From Sphingomonas hankookensis (GTDB lineage: Bacteria; Pseudomonadota; Alphaproteobacteria; Sphingomonadales; Sphingomonadaceae), in assembly GCF_022664465.1 (NCBI RefSeq), contig NZ_JAKREV010000002.1:124001-188000 (forward strand): a DNA stretch of 64,000 nucleotides, written 5' to 3'. Below, piece by piece: positions 58,927 through 64,000 of this stretch (its first letter is position 1; each line of letters begins with the position of its first letter). The position numbers were made by a program, and so were the translations under genes. A model generated the notes under the pieces. It was not told the origin of the DNA. It was given only the letters and a program-made list of their open reading frames with translations, and searched no databases.

Positions 58927-61900
58927 AGCTTGAACTGCGCGCCGATGAAGATGCGGCGGCCATTGTCGGTGAACTCGACGACGCGGGCATCGTCGATATA
59001 CGCACGCGACAGTTCGTTGGTCAGGTTCAGCGCCTCGAAGAACAGGCTATATTGTGGCGAAATGCGGAACTGCACCCGCGCATCGACATAGGTTTCACCG
59101 CGGCGGAAGATCGGGTTGTTGCTGTTCGTCGCATCCGCCGCGTTGATCAGATAGTCGCTGCGCTTGTTGTAGCTGACCCGCGCGTTCAGCCAGTCCTTGT
59201 CGTAGAACACGCTGCCATTGTACGTATACTTCGACAGGCCGGGGAACGCATCCAGCGGCTGACCGGTGGCAACGTTGGTCAGCGAGCTGTTGAGCGCGCG
59301 GCTGTAGGTGAAGTTGCCGTTCACGCCAAAGCCATCGAACGGCGCCGGCAGGAAGGAGAATGCGGTCGACGCACTGACCTCGAACCCGTCCAGCTTCGCT
59401 CCGAAGCTGTTGGTCGGCTGACGCACCGTATAGAGCACGCCGTCACCGAACAGGTCGACACCGGCGCGGACCGATGCCGGCAGGACGAAGCTTTTGATGT
59501 CCTTGTAATAGTAACCGATGCTGACGACCGTGTCGGCGTTCGGATACCATGCGGCGTTCAGGTCGTACTGATCGGCGCGGTACGGCTTCAGATCGGGGTT
59601 GCCGGCCGTGCAGGTATCTTCGCCGGCGATGGTATCGGCGATGTCGATCACGCAATTGACGGTGGGCGACAGGTCGCTCGGCTTCGGCCGGGCGAGGTTC
59701 TTGGCATAGGTCGCGCGGACGAACAGGTTCGGCTGCACTTCCAGCGACAGGTTCACCGCCGGCAACCAGTCGTGATAGTCGTTGGACAGGGTAACTTCCT
59801 GTACCCCGACGGTCGCGATCTCGATCACCGCCGGAATGCCGGGAACACCGGTGCCGGGACGCACACGGCTTTCACGGCGCGTATTGCTGCTCGTCGAATC
59901 GTCGCGGGTATAGGTGTAGCGCATGCCGGCGTTGCCGGTCAGGTTCATGCCGAAGATCTCGGAACCGAAATTCGCCTTCAGGTAGCCGGCAACGATCTTT
60001 TCGTTGATGATGTACCCCGGAATCTGCGGCAGGCCGTCGGCGAAGCGCACCCGGCTCTGGTTGAAGCCGGACAGGTCGTAATAGCGCGACAGGTTGGCGA
60101 AATCGAACAGCGGCTGGGCCAGCCGCGTCGGCGCGCCATCGACCGCAGGGATACCGCCGAACAGCGGCGCACCACCGGTAATCCCGCCATTGACGCGCAG
60201 GAATTCCTGATACTGCGCCGGCGTGAAGTAGGTGACACCAGCCACGGGCCCCGTCGCCGGAGGGGAACCGATCACCGTGGTGAGCGACACGTTGTTGTTA
60301 TACTGGAACACCGCCGGTCGCGCGACGATACCCGCCGCCGGAACGGCGGTGACCGCCGGCGACAACAGGCGCGCGCCACCTGCGTTATAGGCGACCAGGT
60401 CCGCGCTGCGATACTGTCCGCCGAACTTGATGCTCTTCAGGAAACCCCAGTCGAGATCGTAGTCGACGTCCAGCTTCAGCTGGTCTTCGGCAGAATCGTT
60501 CTGGCTGGGACGATATTGGACGCTGGGGCCGCTCTGGACCAACAGCTGTCCATTGGCGCCGCGCCGCGTATTGTCGCCATAGGCATTGATGTTCGCCGGA
60601 TCGAACGCGCTGGGGAAGGTGATGATCGGCAGGCCGTCGGCATTGCGACGGTCGACGGTGATCCCCGACACGCCGGTGCTGATGCCCACGAGGTTGGTTT
60701 CGTTGACCCGGTTGCCTTCCGAGCGCGAGGCGAGGAACACCATCTTCATCCGGTCGAGTTCCCACTGGAACCCGGTCTGGTAGTAACGGGTGTTCTCGTC
60801 ATAGCTGAAGTCGCGGCGCTGCACGCCGACGATGTTGCTGGCGCCGCCCGAATTGGCGACGATGTTGCTGCCAGCCGGCGTTGCCGCGTTCAGCGCGGTC
60901 GTCCAGCTCGTCAGGATATGCCCGTCGGTCGTGACGAACGACTGGGTCGGCCGCGCCCGCGACGCGCCCCCGGCGGCATTGGTCGCCAATGCGGCATCCA
61001 GGTTGTAGCGGGTGAGATCGGCCGTGCTGGTGACGACGCCGGCACTGCTCAGACCGCCGCCCATGTTGATGGCGTAGTTGGTGTCGCGCAGGTTCTGGTT
61101 ACGGTAGTTCAACTGCACCTGGCCCCAGACGGAGAAATTGTCCGCGAAGCGATATTGTGCCTGGAAGTCGACCGAGGTCCGCGCATCGGTGCGTTCCTGG
61201 TTGCGATAGCGGACCGAACCCGGCGACCAGTCGAAGAACTGTTCCTCACACGCCAGCCGGTTGGCCGTCGCCAGCGCGGCGGTGGCGCCGGTCGTGCCCG
61301 CGCAGCTCTCATAGGTGCCGAAATTCGCGTAGGCGGCGTTGGGAATGGTCTTTTCGCTCGACCGGTCGAAATCGAAATAGCGCTGCCAGTTGGTGTTCGC
61401 GACCGAATCGCCGCGCGTATCGACCACGCTGTGCGTGACGTTGAACAGCACACCCAGTCGCCCGTCGAGCAGGTCGGAACGCCCCGCCGTCAGGTTGAAG
61501 CGTGGACGCCACTTTTCGGTGAGGTTGAGGCGCTGCGCCTCGCCCTTGATGCTGAACAGCGGTTGTTTGAGTTCGAGCGGACGGCGCGTTTCGACGCGCA
61601 CGGTGCCACCGATGCCGCCTTCGGTCAGGTCGACGGTATAGCCCTTGTACACGTCGACCGACTTGACCAGTTCGACCGCCAGTTCGCGGAAGTCGCCGCT
61701 GCGCTCGCCCCCCGGCGATTGCTGGCTGACGCCGTTGATCTCGACGCGGTTGAGGTCGGGCTCGACGCCGCGGATCGACACCTTGCTACCTTCGCCGAAG
61801 TCGCGCTGCAGCTGCACGCCGGTGACGCGGGCCAGCGCCTCGCCGACGTTCTTGTCGGGGAAGCTGGCGATATCCTCCGCCACGATCGAATCGACGACGG

Positions 61901-62129
61901 TGTCGGCGTTCTTCTTACGGGCGTTGGCGGATTGCAGCGAGGCGCGGGTGCCGGTGACGAGGATGTCGCCGACCTCGTCCGCCAGCGGGTCGGTGGGGGA
62001 TTGCGACGCTTCACCGCCCGACGCGACGACCTGCGCCATGGCCGGCGCGCTACCCAATGCCACGATCAGCGCCAGCCCCGATACCGCGCTGCGCAGCCCC
62101 GATCCGCGAATGTCGACGAACGGCGTCAT
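58923..62129 (-). CDS. TonB-dependent receptor for oligosaccharide uptake
   Basis: A 1068-residue outer-membrane transporter. Signal peptide (about 1-32), a TonB-box-like region with DILVTGTRASLQ, the plug domain (about 60-185; VVDSIVAEDIASFPDKNVGEAL, then VSIRGVEPDLNRVEINGV), and a 22-strand barrel ending in F/L (IFIGAQFKL). The plug opening is typical of the TIGR01782 group used for plant polysaccharides in Sphingomonas and Xanthomonas. It leads an operon with a DUF6250 lipoprotein and an exo-lyase, divergent from a PL11 endolyase. Confidence 0.92.
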   Translation of the reverse strand: MTPFVDIRGSGLRSAVSGLALIVALGSAPAMAQVVASGGEASQSPTDPLADEVGDILVTGTRASLQSANARKKNADTVVDSIVAEDIASFPDKNVGEALARVTGVQLQRDFGEGSKVSIRGVEPDLNRVEINGVSQQSPGGERSGDFRELAVELVKSVDVYKGYTVDLTEGGIGGTVRVETRRPLELKQPLFSIKGEAQRLNLTEKWRPRFNLTAGRSDLLDGRLGVLFNVTHSVVDTRGDSVANTNWQRYFDFDRSSEKTIPNAAYANFGTYESCAGTTGATAALATANRLACEEQFFDWSPGSVRYRNQERTDARTSVDFQAQYRFADNFSVWGQVQLNYRNQNLRDTNYAINMGGGLSSAGVVTSTADLTRYNLDAALATNAAGGASRARPTQSFVTTDGHILTSWTTALNAATPAGSNIVANSGGASNIVGVQRRDFSYDENTRYYQTGFQWELDRMKMVFLASRSEGNRVNETNLVGISTGVSGITVDRRNADGLPIITFPSAFDPANINAYGDNTRRGANGQLLVQSGPSVQYRPSQNDSAEDQLKLDVDYDLDWGFLKSIKFGGQYRSADLVAYNAGGARLLSPAVTAVPAAGIVARPAVFQYNNNVSLTTVIGSPPATGPVAGVTYFTPAQYQEFLRVNGGITGGAPLFGGIPAVDGAPTRLAQPLFDFANLSRYYDLSGFNQSRVRFADGLPQIPGYIINEKIVAGYLKANFGSEIFGMNLTGNAGMRYTYTRDDSTSSNTRRESRVRPGTGVPGIPAVIEIATVGVQEVTLSNDYHDWLPAVNLSLEVQPNLFVRATYAKNLARPKPSDLSPTVNCVIDIADTIAGEDTCTAGNPDLKPYRADQYDLNAAWYPNADTVVSIGYYYKDIKSFVLPASVRAGVDLFGDGVLYTVRQPTNSFGAKLDGFEVSASTAFSFLPAPFDGFGVNGNFTYSRALNSSLTNVATGQPLDAFPGLSKYTYNGSVFYDKDWLNARVSYNKRSDYLINAADATNSNNPIFRRGETYVDARVQFRISPQYSLFFEALNLTNELSRAYIDDARVVEFTDNGRRIFIGAQFKL

Positions 62130-62302
62130 GCAATCCCCTCCTTAAAAGTCCCTGCACGGCGCGTGGTTGTTCCCCGTAGCCGCAAAATGTCGTGATGCTC
62201 GTTACACGGCGTAATACCGAACGACGCCGTTGCAAAGCAGAATCTTCGCAATATGATATATGTGTTCACATGTTGGAACATTATACAGTGATTGGACAGA
62301 CG
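62130..62302. promoter_or_regulatory. divergent promoter region of the rhamnogalacturonan locus
   Basis: These 173 bp separate the receptor and the PL11 genes and must hold both promoters. The AT-rich part (about 62245-62295) contains TGTTC-acatgttg-GAACA, an exact 5-bp dyad at 62263-62280, a plausible operator for a sugar-responsive regulator. Confidence 0.55.
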
Positions 62303-64000
62303 ATGCGGCGAAGCTACAGGGCGGCACTGGCGATCGGGATGGCAGCGATCGCGGTCGGCGCGGCGCCTAAACCGACCCGTCAATACGAACGACTCGACCG
62401 CGGGCTGGTCGCCGTGCCGGCGGCAGGCGGTGGCAATCACGTCAGCTGGCGGCTGCTGGCCGACGACCGGCGCGGCACTGCCTTTCGCCTGCTGCGCGAC
62501 GGACAGGTCGTCGCGAAACGGGTTAGCGGCGCATCGAGCTTCCACGATCGCAGCGGCACCAGCACCGCGCGCTACCGCCTCGAAACGATCGGCGGACGCG
62601 AAGCCCTGAGCGAGGCAACGACCTGGGCCAGGGGCTATCTGCCGATCCCGCTCGACCGCCCTGCCGACCGGGTGACGCCGGCGGGCGAGCGCTATTCCTA
62701 CACCGCCAACGATGCGAGCGTCGGCGACCTCGACGGCGACGGCCGGTACGAGATCATCCTGAAATGGGACCCGACCATTTCGAAGGACAATGCGTTCGGC
62801 GGCTATAGCGGGGAAACGCTGCTCGACGCCTATACGCTGGATGGCAAGCGGCTGTGGCGGATCGACCTTGGCCGCAACATCCGTTCGGGCGCCCACTACA
62901 GCCAGTTCATGGTCTATGACTTCGACGGCGACGGCAAGGCGGAGATCATGGTCAAGACCGCCGACGGCACCATCGACGGCACCGGCCGCGTGCTGGGCGA
63001 TCCACAAGCCGACTGGCGGGCGAAGGGCGGCGAACTGCCGCAGGCTGACCGCACCGGGGCCGCCACCCTGCCCGACGGGCGCAAGGTCGCGCGGGTACAG
63101 GGACGCATCCTCAGCGGCCCGGAATATATCACCGTGTTCGAAGGCGCGACCGGACGCGCACTGGCCACCGCCCCCTATGCCCCGCCCCGCGGCAGCGATA
63201 CGCCCGAAGGGTTGGCGGCGCTGTGGGGCGATGGCTATGGCAACCGTTCGGACCGGTTCCTTGCCGGGGTCGCCTATCTCGACGGGAAGCGGCCGAGCGG
63301 CGTGTTCGGGCGCGGCTATTATGCGCGCTCGACCATCGCCGCTTGGGACTGGCGCGACGGCAGGCTGACGCAGCGCTGGCTGTTCGACAGCGCCGCACCC
63401 GGCAACGCGAAGTTCGGCGGACAGGGCAACCACAACCTCTCGGTCGCCGATGTCGATGGCGATGGCCGTGACGAGATCGTCTATGGATCGATGGCGATCG
63501 ACGACGACGGCACGGGGTTGTGGAGTGCGGGCCTCGGCCATGGCGACACGATGCATCTGGGCGACCTCGACCCGACGCGGCCCGGGCTGGAAAAGTTCGG
63601 CGTGCATGAGGAAGTGCCGCGCAATGGCGGGATCGGGTCGGCGATGCTCGACGCGCGCACCGGCAAGATCCTGTGGACCACCCCCGCGACCAAGGACACC
63701 GGGCGCGGCCTGTCGGCCGATATCGACCCGCGCTATCCCGGTGACGAGAACTGGAACTCCAGCACGCCGTACCTCTATTCGGCGCAGGGCAAGGTCATTC
63801 CCGGCCCCAAGCCGAAGGTCGCCAATTTCGCTATCTGGTGGGACGGCGACCCTTTACGCGAACTGCTCGATCGCAACCGCATCACCAAATGGGACTGGCG
63901 CACCGGTACCGAGACGCCGCTGCTGGTCGCCGAAGGCGCCACGTCGAACAACGGGACCAAGGCGACGCCCGCGCTATCGGCCGATATCCTCGGCGACTGG
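62303..64000 (+). CDS. PL11-type rhamnogalacturonan endolyase (partial, 3' end beyond window)
   Basis: At least 566 residues, open at the window end. MRRSYRAALAIGMAAIAVGAA is a signal peptide. The YesW/YesX-type beta-propeller core is shown by repeated calcium-binding Asp clusters: DASVGDLDGDGRYEI (about 137-150), YDFDGDGKAEIMVK, DVDGDGRDEI (about 385-394) and GDLDPTRPGLEKFGV, with NNGTKATPALSADILGDW at the cut end. Family enzymes cleave the rhamnose-galacturonate bond of the rhamnogalacturonan-I backbone by beta-elimination. Context with the divergent receptor operon supports this. About 40-60 residues are probably missing. Confidence 0.9.
   Translation, partial: MRRSYRAALAIGMAAIAVGAAPKPTRQYERLDRGLVAVPAAGGGNHVSWRLLADDRRGTAFRLLRDGQVVAKRVSGASSFHDRSGTSTARYRLETIGGREALSEATTWARGYLPIPLDRPADRVTPAGERYSYTANDASVGDLDGDGRYEIILKWDPTISKDNAFGGYSGETLLDAYTLDGKRLWRIDLGRNIRSGAHYSQFMVYDFDGDGKAEIMVKTADGTIDGTGRVLGDPQADWRAKGGELPQADRTGAATLPDGRKVARVQGRILSGPEYITVFEGATGRALATAPYAPPRGSDTPEGLAALWGDGYGNRSDRFLAGVAYLDGKRPSGVFGRGYYARSTIAAWDWRDGRLTQRWLFDSAAPGNAKFGGQGNHNLSVADVDGDGRDEIVYGSMAIDDDGTGLWSAGLGHGDTMHLGDLDPTRPGLEKFGVHEEVPRNGGIGSAMLDARTGKILWTTPATKDTGRGLSADIDPRYPGDENWNSSTPYLYSAQGKVIPGPKPKVANFAIWWDGDPLRELLDRNRITKWDWRTGTETPLLVAEGATSNNGTKATPALSADILGDW

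Noticed and set aside
59052-62195. A 1047-codon open frame on the plus strand opposite the TonB receptor
   Set aside because: No domain, a composition of Arg/Val/Asp typical of antisense frames in GC-rich DNA, and the receptor on the other strand is unambiguous.

Overview
The window is high-GC chromosomal DNA from an alphaproteobacterium, most likely Sphingomonas in the strict sense. Supporting signs are RcdA (DUF1465), a DksA homologue without a zinc finger, split methionine synthase, an exosortase A (XrtA/EpsH1) locus of sphingomonad type, large TonB-dependent receptors, and an ornithine-decarboxylase-like enzyme beside a deoxyhypusine-synthase homologue. The last pair fits the sym-homospermidine chemotype of that genus. 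I see no rRNA operon, phage, insertion sequence or CRISPR array. One tRNA gene, tRNA-Met(CAU), is present.

Layout. 0-13 kb: housekeeping and stress genes (flavin oxidoreductase, rcdA, two DUF465 mini-proteins, dksA), a Ser/Thr-rich protein with a PEP-CTERM-like tail, a host-attachment protein, serS followed by an NlpD-like factor and a K+ channel, rimO, a leucyl aminopeptidase and a HerA-like ATPase. 13-22 kb: two coupled cysteine desulfurases with a ferredoxin, alpha/beta hydrolases, a Ser/Thr dehydratase, and the polyamine pair. 22-40 kb: the complete XrtA/PEP-CTERM exopolysaccharide locus. The minus strand carries acyl-CoA ligase and PLP decarboxylase, then Wza-type export, chain length, autokinase and outer-membrane protein, then ATPase, deacetylase, FemAB, glycosyltransferase, xrtA and amidotransferase. 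A divergent plus-strand arm carries ACP, hydrolase 2 and hydrolase 1. 40-46 kb: methionine regeneration and one-carbon genes (ArsR-methyltransferase fusion, metF, split metH) with a likely operator palindrome. 46-55 kb: small lipoproteins, aldo/keto reductase, trxB, a YadA-like trimeric autotransporter, tRNA-Met, a 2'-5' RNA ligase-like protein and kup. 55.5-64 kb: a rhamnogalacturonan-I utilisation locus. The minus strand has a TonB-dependent receptor, a DUF6250 lipoprotein and a PcRGLX-like exo-lyase. The plus strand has a PL11-type endolyase that runs off the window end.

How the parts relate. XrtA is a membrane transpeptidase-like enzyme that processes proteins with a C-terminal PEP-CTERM signal, and the surrounding genes make and export the polysaccharide. 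The only candidate substrate in the window is the Ser-rich protein at 3.0-3.9 kb, whose tail is a variant (VPAPP, hydrophobic stretch, RKR). Dispersed palindromic repeats of at least two families sit between many genes, mostly at 3' ends. Two tandem copies, however, lie in the divergent promoter region of the XrtA locus.
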